DNA from: Chloroflexota bacterium
Lineage (GTDB): Bacteria; Chloroflexota; Anaerolineae; Anaerolineales; Villigracilaceae
Reading direction: 5' to 3'
NCBI GenBank assembly: GCA_016235425.1
Contig: JACRLC010000094.1
Span: 1-64,000 of the forward strand
Length of the DNA stretch: 64,000 nt
Shown here: piece after piece, positions 8,842 to 17,600 of the stretch
How the letters are laid out: each line of letters opens with the position of its first letter
How positions within the stretch are numbered: the stretch's first letter is position 1
Notes under the pieces: generated by a model
The model's input: the letters and a program-made list of their open reading frames with translations, nothing else
Database searches by the model: none
Told to the model about the DNA's origin: nothing
Position numbers and translations under genes: made by a program

Positions 8842-9624
8842 CTATACCTCCGTTTGGATCGCGCTGCCCGATTCGTACCGCTTCAATCCCAGGCGGAAAA
8901 CTGCCACCGCCATAAATAAGAATACCGCCGCCCCGATCAATAATTCCATTAAAACCTGCCACGAAAAACTTCTCACAAACTCCGCAGGGATCGCGCCCAT
9001 GAACGCCGCCGGGATGATCGTGAACAGGATGAACTTGGCGTAGTTGTCGAAGATCGTGATGGGATAGATTCCGAACGAGAGCATTGCATTCAAGGCCAGG
9101 TTGGTGAAATTGGACATCATCCCCAGCCAGAACGCGAGACTCTGTACGAGGATGAGAAATGCCGCGAAAACGGTGGCCGCTAAAAGCGTCCCGAGGATGA
9201 AGCGGGCAAGTCCATCCGGCGAGAAATGACCCGAAAGCGCGTAACTGATGAAGCCGTAGGTAAAGTCGCCCATCCCGCTTGAGATCATGCGGCTGGAAAT
9301 GGTGTGCAGGAGGACCGGCCGCGGCATCGAAAGATAATAATCGAGCCGTCCCTTCGAGATGATGTCGCTCAGGTTGAAGGCGTTTCCAAAGAACAGACTC
9401 ACCAGCCCGAACGCGCTTGCCAGCACGCCGAACGTCACGTACATGTCGCCGATGCCCCAGCCGCGCACTTCCTTGAAGCGGTTGAAGAAAATGATCCAGA
9501 TGGCGAAATAGATGAAGTTGTTTGCCATCATTCCCAACACCTGCAGCAGGAACGAGGCCCGATATTCCATCACGGATTGCAGGTTGGCTTTCCATATGGC
9601 GAGGAGGAATTTGAATTCTTTCAT
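8842..9624 (-). CDS. ABC-2 type permease, second subunit
   Basis: 260 aa with about six hydrophobic segments, beginning MKEFKFLLAIWKANLQSVMEYRASFLLQ. The N-terminal amphipathic stretch, the RASF-LLQ entry to helix 1 and the GRLDYYLSMPRPVL motif match the ABC-2 permease family formerly called DUF990. It follows directly on the stop of the preceding permease with no gap, so the two should be translationally coupled and form a heterodimer with the ATPase at 11365. The direction is probably export; the substrate is unknown. Confidence 0.85.
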   Translation of the reverse strand: MKEFKFLLAIWKANLQSVMEYRASFLLQVLGMMANNFIYFAIWIIFFNRFKEVRGWGIGDMYVTFGVLASAFGLVSLFFGNAFNLSDIISKGRLDYYLSMPRPVLLHTISSRMISSGMGDFTYGFISYALSGHFSPDGLARFILGTLLAATVFAAFLILVQSLAFWLGMMSNFTNLALNAMLSFGIYPITIFDNYAKFILFTIIPAAFMGAIPAEFVRSFSWQVLMELLIGAAVFLFMAVAVFRLGLKRYESGSAIQTEV

Positions 9625-10419
9625 TCATCCGCCATTAATGGTCAGAGATGTCACCCCGCGCCGATAAGCAGTCGCAAGCGCAAGGCCCAATATGAGAATC
9701 CAGATTGCCTGCATCATAATCACGTTGGCAAATAAATCCAGCGAGGGCGAGACAAACAGACGGGCGGGGCCGTAGACCATTGCCGAGAAGGGCAAAGCCT
9801 TTGCAATGGATTGCAGCCACGCGGGATAAAAATCCAGCGGGATGAGCAGGCCGCCGAGGATGAATGCAAATTTCTGGTAAATCCAAACGAATGCGGAGAT
9901 GTCCTCCACCGCGAACGCCGCCAGGCCGATCAGGCAGGCGGTACAGAAGTTCAGTATCCACGACCCGATGATCGCCAGGAAGGCCAGTGTCCAGCCGCTT
10001 AATCCGGGCGGCGCGCCGACCAGCCGCCAAACCACAACACTTCCGAAAACGGCGTTCATGAGCGCGCGAAAGACGGTCTCTCCCATCGAGTTGCTGAATT
10101 GGTAAAGGATAAAGCTGTACGGTTTATTCAGCATGTAGGCAATGGAGCCATCCTTGACGTTTTCGCTGACGGTGCGCGCCACAAATGACCGGCTGAGTTC
10201 GATGGTTTCAGCCAGCATGAGATACCACATGGTGTCTCTTAGGGTGAGTCCATTGATGGAAGCCGTCCCTGCGGCGTTGAAGGTGACGTTCCACAACTGA
10301 TAAAAAATCCACATAAACGGGACGATCATCAAACTGCGGCCAATCAGTTCGCCGGGATAGGCGAGACTGTTGACCAGTGTCGTTTGGAAGATAGCCCAGT
10401 ATTTGGAAACTGATTTCAT
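9625..10419 (-). CDS. ABC-2 type permease, first subunit
   Basis: 264 aa, about six membrane helices, paralogous to the next gene. It has the matching MKSVSKYWAIFQTTLVNSLAYPGELIGR N-terminus in shortened form (MKSVSKYWAIFQ) and the NVKDGSIAYMLNKPYSF segment that corresponds to the GRLDYYLSMPRPV segment of its partner. Same transcription unit as the ATPase at 11365 and the DUF2785-like gene at 10524, although a 71-bp repeat element separates it from the latter. Confidence 0.85.
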   Translation of the reverse strand: MKSVSKYWAIFQTTLVNSLAYPGELIGRSLMIVPFMWIFYQLWNVTFNAAGTASINGLTLRDTMWYLMLAETIELSRSFVARTVSENVKDGSIAYMLNKPYSFILYQFSNSMGETVFRALMNAVFGSVVVWRLVGAPPGLSGWTLAFLAIIGSWILNFCTACLIGLAAFAVEDISAFVWIYQKFAFILGGLLIPLDFYPAWLQSIAKALPFSAMVYGPARLFVSPSLDLFANVIMMQAIWILILGLALATAYRRGVTSLTINGG

Positions 10420-10440
10420 CGGTAATTGCCTGTTTATTTT

Positions 10441-10511
10441 GGAGTCAAAAGTCTCCCGACTTTTGACGTGCCCGCCGTTGTATTTCCAACGTCAGGAGAC
10501 GTTGGACTCCT
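10441..10511. repeat. GGAGTCcaa...ttgGACTCC paired hairpin element
   Basis: Two adjacent stem-loops, one on AAAAGTCTCCCGACTTTT and one on CCAACGTCAGGAGACGTTGG, framed by GGAGTC and GACTCC. The same family is at 53081-53150 and 61562-61620. Each carries a different sequence in the stems but the same GTCTCC core. Confidence 0.8.
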
Positions 10512-10523
10512 GCATTACTTATG

Positions 10524-11348
10524 CTAAAACTGCTTTAGCCCTTGCAATGTCTTTTGAATGGATGCGAGAATATGCTCCTTGCCATCCAGTTCTTCCGTTT
10601 GCGTAATGCGAAAGTGCAGGCTCCGCAGGAAGGTTTTCGTGTTGAAAAAGGTGGTTTGCGCGGTCTGGTTTTTGTACGAATCCTTCCAGAAGTCTCCATC
10701 AGGCGGCGTAAAAACTGCCAGCCAATCCTGCGAGGCAAGTTTGCGCTGATAGACGGACATCACGGCGCGCACCAAGCGGTCATCCTCGCCGTGAATGTAG
10801 ACCCAATCCGTCGGTGTTATCAACTTCTCTGCTATCCCGTGCAGAAGCATCTCCAGGTGTTCGCGTTCCAGTTTGGGATTTTCGGCCAGCGTGTACAGCA
10901 AATCTGACGTGTGCGCGAGGGCGTGCGCCCAGCCTTTTTCAGGAATGTAGCCGCGCGGGTCTTTTTCCTCTTCGAGGTAGTTGAGTCCCTTGGCGAGGAT
11001 GTTCAGGACTTCGTCTCGGTCCAAAAAGGGATGCTGTTTGTCGTGGTAAACGATTTCGGCAAGGAACAAAACCGAGAAGGTGCGCGCAAACACGGAATCA
11101 GTGTCGCGCTCGCCGAGTCCGTTTTGCAGGTTGACGAGCAGGCGCAAAATATACGCGCGCAGTTCGTCGTGTGAGTACAGGCCCTGTTCGATCCAGTTGG
11201 CAAAGGTCTCGTAGGCGATCAGGTCGCGCAGTTCGGGGTCGGTGCTTTCGAGGCAGGAAAAAAGCTCCTCGGTCAGCGGCCCGGCCGAATGTCCCGCGGG
11301 AAGCGCAAATTTATTCTCGCGAATGTCCAACCAGAATTGTTTGTCCAT
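10524..11348 (-). CDS. DUF2785-like helical protein
   Basis: 274 aa, soluble, predicted almost entirely alpha-helical with HEAT-like character. The segment GWAHALAHTSDLLYTLAENP (about 160-180) and the FLDRDEVLNILAKGLNYLEEEKDPRG run match the DUF2785 family. Its biochemical role is not known. It is embedded in the ABC-2 exporter operon between ATPase and permeases, 16 bases from the ATPase stop, which suggests a linked function or an insertion of a passenger gene. Confidence 0.8.
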   Translation of the reverse strand: MDKQFWLDIRENKFALPAGHSAGPLTEELFSCLESTDPELRDLIAYETFANWIEQGLYSHDELRAYILRLLVNLQNGLGERDTDSVFARTFSVLFLAEIVYHDKQHPFLDRDEVLNILAKGLNYLEEEKDPRGYIPEKGWAHALAHTSDLLYTLAENPKLEREHLEMLLHGIAEKLITPTDWVYIHGEDDRLVRAVMSVYQRKLASQDWLAVFTPPDGDFWKDSYKNQTAQTTFFNTKTFLRSLHFRITQTEELDGKEHILASIQKTLQGLKQF

Positions 11349-11364
11349 ATTGTTTCCCTTCCAT

Positions 11365-12405
11365 CTACACCCTTCTCCCGCCTGCCCCCGTTCTTTGGGG
11401 GGCGGGGGAGGGGACGGGGGTGAGGGCCGCCTCCTGATAAATTTTTGCGATCACTTCTTCAAGGGGCGGGTCTGAAATGGTGATATCCACAATTTCGCCT
11501 GCCTGGGAAAGGTGCGCCATCACGGAATCCACCGGGGTCTGGGTGGTGTTGAATCTCAGCTTCACGCCGTAATGCCCGACCTTTAGAATCTCGACGCCGT
11601 TGATCGAAAAGCCTGCCGGCACTTCTTCGGCGTAACGGACCTCTACCATTTTCGTGGTGAGATATTTTCGTTTCAGGTTCGAGACTTTATCTTCGTAAAC
11701 GATCTGGCCGTGATTGATGATGATGACGCGTTTGCACAGCGCTTCGAGATCGCCCGCGTCGTGCGACGTGAGCAGGACGCCCACATTTTCCTCCTGCGCC
11801 ATGCGGCAGATGGCGTCGCGGATGTGCTGCTTGGCGACCACGTCGAGGCCGATGGATGGTTCATCGAGCAGGAGCAGTTTCGGGCGGTGAAGGAGCGAGG
11901 CCGCCACTTCGCATCGCATTCGCTGGCCGAGCGAAAGTTTGCGGACGGGCGTCTCCAGCAAATCCTGAATCTCGAATGCTTCCGCGAGCTGGCTGATTCG
12001 CAGTTTTACGTCGCGGTCGTCCATCTCGTAAATTTTTCCGAACAGGATGAGCGTGTCCACTGCGGGCAGGTGGTACCACAATTGCGGACGCTGGCCGAAA
12101 ACCGTGCCGATGTGATAGGCGAGTTTTTGCCTGTCCTTCCACGGGACGAAATCGAGCACCTTCGCTTCGCCTTCGCTTGGATACAAAATGCCCGTGAGCA
12201 TTTTGATGGTGGTGGACTTGCCCGCGCCGTTCGGCCCGATAAAGCCGAGCAATTCGCCCGCTTCCATCTGGAACGAGAGCCTGCGTACCGCTTCGATGGA
12301 GTTGTACTCCGGCTTGAACAGCGCGCGGACCGAACCGCCCAGCCCCGCGGCTTTGCGTTTGGATTGAAATGTCTTTTGCAGTTGATGGACTTCTATGGCT
12401 GGCAT
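11365..12405 (-). CDS. ABC exporter ATPase (drug/Nat-type, C-terminal extension)
   Basis: 346 aa. Walker A is GPNGAGKST (about 57-65), the signature LSLGQRMRCE, Walker B LLLLDEPSIGLD, and the switch His is in LTSHD. A C-terminal domain of about 80 residues (MVEVRYAEEVPAGFSINGVEI...) follows, as in exporters paired with the DUF990-type permeases downstream. The last 19 residues (from LTPVPSP) are encoded by a CCCTCTCCC-family repeat, so the natural C-terminus probably ended near YQEAA. No Shine-Dalgarno is visible before the ATG; a -10-like TATACT lies 7 bases upstream, which suggests a leaderless mRNA. Confidence 0.93.
   Translation of the reverse strand: MPAIEVHQLQKTFQSKRKAAGLGGSVRALFKPEYNSIEAVRRLSFQMEAGELLGFIGPNGAGKSTTIKMLTGILYPSEGEAKVLDFVPWKDRQKLAYHIGTVFGQRPQLWYHLPAVDTLILFGKIYEMDDRDVKLRISQLAEAFEIQDLLETPVRKLSLGQRMRCEVAASLLHRPKLLLLDEPSIGLDVVAKQHIRDAICRMAQEENVGVLLTSHDAGDLEALCKRVIIINHGQIVYEDKVSNLKRKYLTTKMVEVRYAEEVPAGFSINGVEILKVGHYGVKLRFNTTQTPVDSVMAHLSQAGEIVDITISDPPLEEVIAKIYQEAALTPVPSPAPQRTGAGGRRV
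11368..11428. repeat. Dispersed hairpin repeat inside the ATPase 3' end
   Basis: CACCCTTCTCCCGCCTGCCC... pairs with GGGCGGGGGAGGGG... and ends GGGTGAGGG, the same family as the array at 7235. It encodes the last residues of the ATPase and contains its stop. Confidence 0.8.
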
Positions 12406-12412
12406 GTTCGTT

Positions 12413-12442
12413 AGTATAGAATGGGGATGATGAACTGGACAA
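12413..12442 (-). promoter_or_regulatory. Putative leaderless promoter of the ABC-2 operon
   Basis: On the minus strand TTGTCC (12442-12437), an 18-base spacer and TATACT (12418-12413). The -10 ends 7 bases before the ATPase ATG, so the predicted transcription start falls at or next to the A of the ATG. It overlaps the 5' region of the divergent lipoprotein gene. Confidence 0.5.
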
Positions 12443-12474
12443 GTTCTTGGTATTATAGCGTGAAAGAGGAGCGA

Positions 12475-13149
12475 ATGAAAAAATTTGGGTTCATTTCAAT
12501 CATTGCACTGCTGATATCAGCCTGCTCGTTGCCGGGAATCTCGACCGCGCCAACACAACCTGCAAGTCAGCCAACTCCCGTAAAAATAGGCACAGCCACC
12601 CAACCCGCAACCCTCACAGGGACCCAGCCAACGCCCACGTTCACGAGCACACCAACGGTGCTCGGCGGCCTGCCGCCTACCGCGAGAAAGACCAGCACAA
12701 AACATGTAACTGTCACTCCCACTTTTACGCCTCTTCCGATTTTTCCCGATACACCGACGCCGTTGATTCTTGTAGTCACAGATACGCCGGGTGAAGGGTT
12801 TCGCTCCGTTGAAATTTCCGGGAACAAAATATTTTGGGGTATCTGCAAACCGGGAACGGTCAACCTCACCGCGGAAGTCACCGAACCGGATGAAGTTGTG
12901 CGCGTCTACCTTTTTATCCATCTCCTGGATTTTGATACGCCGGACACCACACCGTGGTATGGGACCGTCATGGACGGCCATGAAGACGGGACTTTCACGT
13001 ACATGTTGAATGCAGATTACGTGGATGGGCGTAGAAATTATTTGAAAGCATGGGTCGTTTACCAGATGGTCGCAGTTGACAAGGATGAGAAGACGATAGG
13101 CCGGACGAAAATCTACGAACAAACCTTGACCATTGAACCTTGCAAGTGA
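12475..13149 (+). CDS. Pro/Thr-linker lipoprotein, paralogue 1
   Basis: 224 aa from the ATG at 12475, chosen because GAGGAG lies just upstream and the frame then begins with a signal peptide (MKKFGFISIIALLISAC). The lipobox ISAC places the anchored Cys at residue 17. A Thr/Pro-rich linker follows (about 22-105, many PTFT/TPT repeats), then a C-terminal beta-rich domain of about 110 residues that starts and ends near cysteines (GICKPG ... IEPCK), probably a disulfide. No known family recognised. The next gene is a clear paralogue, so the pair arose by tandem duplication. Cell-surface role inferred only from the signal. Confidence 0.8.
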   Translation: MKKFGFISIIALLISACSLPGISTAPTQPASQPTPVKIGTATQPATLTGTQPTPTFTSTPTVLGGLPPTARKTSTKHVTVTPTFTPLPIFPDTPTPLILVVTDTPGEGFRSVEISGNKIFWGICKPGTVNLTAEVTEPDEVVRVYLFIHLLDFDTPDTTPWYGTVMDGHEDGTFTYMLNADYVDGRRNYLKAWVVYQMVAVDKDEKTIGRTKIYEQTLTIEPCK

Positions 13150-13183
13150 AATTTTGCCGATGATTTTCATCAAAAGGATCACC

Positions 13184-13864
13184 ATGAAGAAACTTGCGAT
13201 CATTCTGCTTTGCGTTTCGTTGACCGCCTGTTCGTCATTCCCGGTTCAGGAAATCACCAATTTCTTTGCAACCCCAACCGGCGCACCGCCGGAGGTGACA
13301 TCTACAAATACGGCAACTATCACGCCCACCCAGCCCACCCCAACTTTTACGCCGACGCCCACGTTGATCGGCGAAAAATCCAAAACGCCCACAGATGCAG
13401 TCACAACGACTCCCGGTGTGTCACTGCCAGTCATCACGGCCACGCCTACGGTGTTGGCAATACCTTCGCAGGATATCAAAGGGTTTAACATGATCACCCT
13501 CTCGGTGAATGAATTTTTCATCGGAGATTGTGAACCCGCGGAGGTCAAATTTATCGCGCAGGTTGCCCAATCCACGGTCGTGGCATTTGTGGTTTTGTTT
13601 GTGCGTTTCAAGAGCGCCGCTACTGGCGTAACCAGCGAGTGGACGAGCCTCCAAATGGATAATGTTGGAGCCGGAACTTTTACGCACACGTTGGTCCCCG
13701 ATGAAATGAAGGCAGTCGGTTCGTTTGAAGACCCGTGGGTGCAATATCAACTTGTGGCAACGGATGCCAATACCAGGCAGGTTGGCCGCACGCAGATCTT
13801 CGATGAAGCCCTCCGATTGAAATCCTGTGATCTGTTGACGCCCTCTCCTTTGGCAACCCCATGA
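13184..13864 (+). CDS. Pro/Thr-linker lipoprotein, paralogue 2
   Basis: 226 aa starting at ATG 13184 after AAAGGATC. Signal peptide MKKLAIILLCVSLTAC with lipobox LTAC. The layout is as in the preceding protein: Thr/Pro linker (about 40-105), then a domain with the same pattern (GDCEPAEV ... VQYQLVATD ... GRTQIFDEALRLKSC aligned to GICKPGTV ... VVYQMVAVD ... GRTKIYEQTLTIEPC). The stop TGA overlaps the ATG of the sirtuin gene (ATGA), which implies coupled translation. Function unknown. Confidence 0.8.
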   Translation: MKKLAIILLCVSLTACSSFPVQEITNFFATPTGAPPEVTSTNTATITPTQPTPTFTPTPTLIGEKSKTPTDAVTTTPGVSLPVITATPTVLAIPSQDIKGFNMITLSVNEFFIGDCEPAEVKFIAQVAQSTVVAFVVLFVRFKSAATGVTSEWTSLQMDNVGAGTFTHTLVPDEMKAVGSFEDPWVQYQLVATDANTRQVGRTQIFDEALRLKSCDLLTPSPLATP

Positions 13865-14616
13865 AAATGGACATCCCCGCCGATTTGATTCGCTTCCTCC
13901 AGCGATCCACCCGCGTCGCCGCGTTAACTGGAGCTGGAGTCTCTCAGGAAAGCGGACTTCGCACCTTTCGTGACTCCCAGGATGGCATCTGGAAGCAATA
14001 CCGCCCCGAGGATTTAGCCTCCCCCGAAGCATTCGCCCGCGACCCAAAACTCGTCTGGGATTGGTACGCGTGGCGGCGCGAAGCGATCAAGGGCGTGCGT
14101 CCGAATCCCGGTCACCACGCGCTCGTGGAAATCGAAAAGAAGATTCCCGAATTCACCCTCATCACGCAAAACGTGGACGGCCTCCATCGCATGGCCGGCA
14201 GTGCAAAAATTTTGGAGCTGCACGGCAACATCCAGCGCGTGCGCTGTTCGGAATGCGGGACGTTTACCGAAACCTGGGGCGATGACACCGAGTCTGTGCC
14301 GTGTTGTGAATCCTGCGGCGGCATTTTGAGGCCGGATGTCGTCTGGTTTGGGGAAAATTTACCGCGCGCAGAATTGGAAGCCGCAATTCAAGCGGCGCGC
14401 AATTGTGATGTGTTCTTTTCCATCGGCACGTCAGGTGCGGTTCAGCCTGCCGCGTCGCTGGCGTTTGCCGCGCACAACAAAGGCGCGGTGTTGGTCGAGA
14501 TTAATCTCGACCCCACACCGCTCACGCCGAAAGCGGATTTTTTCCTGCACGGAAAATCGGGGGAGATATTGCCTGAGTTGGTGAGGATGGTTTGGGGAAC
14601 AGACGGTGGACTGTAG
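13861..14616 (+). CDS. NAD-dependent protein deacylase, Sir2 family
   Basis: 251 aa. NAD-binding GAGVS (24-28) and TQNVDGLH (102-109), catalytic His121 in LELHG, and a zinc ribbon with CSEC (129-132) and CESC (149-152). Y69 and R72 form the YxxR pair that in class III sirtuins (CobB, SIRT5) binds succinyl- or malonyl-lysine, so desuccinylase activity is likely beside deacetylation; this is inferred from the motif. The final residues (WGTDGGL) fall in a dispersed repeat. Overlaps the lipoprotein stop by four bases. A second in-frame ATG at 13867 is possible. Confidence 0.92.
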   Translation: MKMDIPADLIRFLQRSTRVAALTGAGVSQESGLRTFRDSQDGIWKQYRPEDLASPEAFARDPKLVWDWYAWRREAIKGVRPNPGHHALVEIEKKIPEFTLITQNVDGLHRMAGSAKILELHGNIQRVRCSECGTFTETWGDDTESVPCCESCGGILRPDVVWFGENLPRAELEAAIQAARNCDVFFSIGTSGAVQPAASLAFAAHNKGAVLVEINLDPTPLTPKADFFLHGKSGEILPELVRMVWGTDGGL

Positions 14617-14652
14617 ACGATAGACGGTCTGTGGTCAACAGTCCACTGTCTG
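14601..14652. repeat. Dispersed GACGGTGGACTGTAGACG-type repeat
   Basis: Degenerate iterations of AGACGGTGGACTGTAGACGA ending with CAACAGTCCACTGTCTG, which is inverted to the start. It carries the sirtuin stop codon and separates it from the convergent membrane-protein gene. Confidence 0.6.
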
Positions 14653-14654
14653 AT

Positions 14655-17600
14655 TCATGCCTGCCACTCGCTCAATCTTTCGCCCAGCTTTGTGATTCGT
14701 TCGCGCATCACCACTGCCAGAATTCCAAGCATCAACAAGATGATTCCGGTGCATCCAATCAGCACCACCGTTGAAATTCCCTTCAACGCGCTGTAGATCA
14801 CGGTCACGACGCCGAGCACGGAAAACACAATCGGCGTGAACACGAGACTGCGTGAGCGGATGATAATCCCATACGTCAACACAGCCAGCGATTGGAAGAA
14901 CAGCACCACGAAGAAAATCAATCGCTCGGTGTTGAGCATTTGAGTGTACGTTGTGCCAAGTAAAATCGACTGCGAAACCATGCCCGTCATGAACGCGCCC
15001 GTTTTGCTTCCAGCGCGCGTCAACAGGTAATGCTGGATCATGCCGAGCAATGCCGCACCCATCGAGAAATATTGCGGCTCGTCCACTTTCAATTCAAACA
15101 GAATCATGAAATAGGCAAGCAGGTAAAGTGCATTGGTGGGGAATCCCAGCCAGACATTTTTCCGCGCAAAGGCTTCGACCGCCCAAAGAGTTGCCGCGAC
15201 TGCAACAGGAATCGACGCGTCCAACCCGCCGAGAATTGGCGCGGAAAACGAGACGATGACTCCCAGCCCAAGCCCGCTGAAGAGCAGGGTCGTGTCCCAG
15301 CCTTTGGCGCGGTTTGTGTGACGGAGGAAATAGCCGGCCGCGTAATACATCGCGGCGGCGACGATGATCGGGTGAATCCATTGGGTCACGTCGAATTCGC
15401 GGAAGAGGAAGGCGACGAAGAGTGGCAGGGAAACTGTAAAGGTATAGAGAAGAGTCGGTTGGCGGTAGAGCAGGCTGACGGCCAGAAAGAGAAGCGTGTA
15501 AATTCCGAAGCAGATTGCCGCGGAACGCGAGTCGTGGGTGAGTCCGTTGGAGAACGAAAATCCATAGTTAGCGAGAGTCAACAATGCGCCGATGCCGCGC
15601 ACGGGCCATTTTAGCACGCGGGGATTTGCGAAGGTGAGGTGCGCGAGCAGGTCGGTGAGAATCCAGACGAGGCTGTAGGCGAGCAGGTGATAGGAAAGTT
15701 CGTTGATGTTGAAGTCGCGCAGGATGAGGAACGCGCCAATGTTGAACATGGCGGGCATGCCGATTTCGAACCAGCCATCGCGGCGCAGGTACATTTCCGC
15801 GGCGAAGAGCAGACCCGCGGCGAGCGCGTACCAGCCGCCTGCTTCCTTGAGCGTGACCAGCGCGCCCAACGAAAGCGCCGCGCCGAGCGCCAGTGCACTG
15901 TTGCGAAGCATGAACGACCAGTCTGGTTTTGCGCGAAGCGCGAGGCCGGAGATGAAGTAAAGGACGGCGATTGCGGTCAGCGCGGGAAGCCAGGCATCGA
16001 GGAGGTCGAAGTGGCGGAGAGTGTAGATTGTCGCAAGCGGAAAATACCCTGCGGGCGCGTAGCCGAAGACGGCTTTGCGTTGAACGAGCGCGTACACGGT
16101 GAAAAAGACGGTGAGCGCCGCGAGGGAGATTGCGGCCTTCGCAGTGTTCCCTTCGGTCATCAAGTCAATGGTGCAGGCCAGCGCGGCGAGCGCTCCGAGC
16201 GCGCGGACGGGCCAGTCGAGCAGGCGTTCTTGTTTGTAGGTTTTCGAGAAAATTAAATCAAGCGAAAACCAAATCAGGGTGAAGCCAAGCAGGATGTTGG
16301 CAAATTCATCAAGTTTGAAATCGCGCAGGATAAGATAAAGCGCGGCGGGGAGGAAGAGGTGCGGCCCCATTTCAAACAGGCCCTGTTTTTGGCTGTACAT
16401 TTCGACTACAAACAACAGGCCGATGACTGCGATATACCAGCCGCCCGTTTCTTTGAGCGAAAAAATTGCCGCGAGCGAAATCACACTGCCCAGCACAAAT
16501 CCGCTGACTTTGAGCATTCTGCTCCAAAGTGCGCGCGTTTCATCTTTCCTGAGCGCAAAGCCTGCGAAATAATAAATCACGCTCAGCGCGGTGAGGGTTT
16601 CGAGCCAGAGATTCAAGTCGAAGTGGTTGACTGAATAAATTACCGAGAGGGCGAGTGAAAGAGTTGTGAGGAAACCAAGCGCGGGTTGGTTGCAGCGAAT
16701 GGAATACGCCGCAAAGAAGACGGCGTACGCTCCGAAGATGATGGCCGTGTTGATGAGTGGAGCAGTTTCGGACGCGGCGTAGGACGCGAACGTCCATAGC
16801 ACGAACAGCGCGCCGAAAATGCGCGGCGGCACGCGCCAGACCAGGTTTTCCTTGAAGTCTGCCTTCAGGAGCAAATCTGGTGCGAGCAGAATAAGACTGA
16901 TGACAAGTAGTTGGAAGCCGAAGAAAACGTCAATGTTTTCGAGGAAGGGAAGCTGGAAAAAAGTGAAGTACGCGCCAATTCCCGCGAGCAGAGACGCCGC
17001 CCACAAAAGCCCGCGCGGGCGCAGGTAGTGGATAATTCCATAGATTACCGCGATGCCGAGCAACGCGCCGAACGCGAGCCAGTCATTTTCCAGGAAGCCT
17101 ATGACGATTGCAACCAGAAATGCGGACACGGATGCAATCAGGATGGGCAGGCTGTATTTACGCGAGACTTCAAGACCATAAATCGCTTCACTTGCAATTG
17201 AGAGAATTGCCCCCCAGCCGAAGAAGAGGAACGTGTTGAAGGTGGAGCCTGCGTCGAAGATGGTTACACCGAACCACGGGATTGGAATCAACGCCGCGGC
17301 GGCGAACCAGGGGAAAAGGCCGAAGGGATAAAGCCGGTTCGCCCATGCGAAGAATCCGAAGGCCAGTAACCATATGATGATGGAAGCGATATTCCAGGCT
17401 GTGTACCCGTCGGTGTCGAAGAAGTGAAGAATCCATGTTCCGAGTGAAAAGAGCAGGACGATTGTTTGCAGGATGAGCGCGCTGGTGAAAAGCGGAAAGG
17501 CAAATTTTGAGTCTTTCCAGCTTTTCAGCAGGAGTGTGCCAAACAGACCGGCCAACGCGGCGAGACCCGTCATGGTCAACGCGAATTCGGGTTCGGCGTC

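Noticed and set aside
8837-9628. Second long minus-strand frame overlapping the ABC-2 permease
   Set aside because: It is the +1 frame of the permease; the other frame (8842-9624) has proper helices and family motifs and abuts the previous stop.
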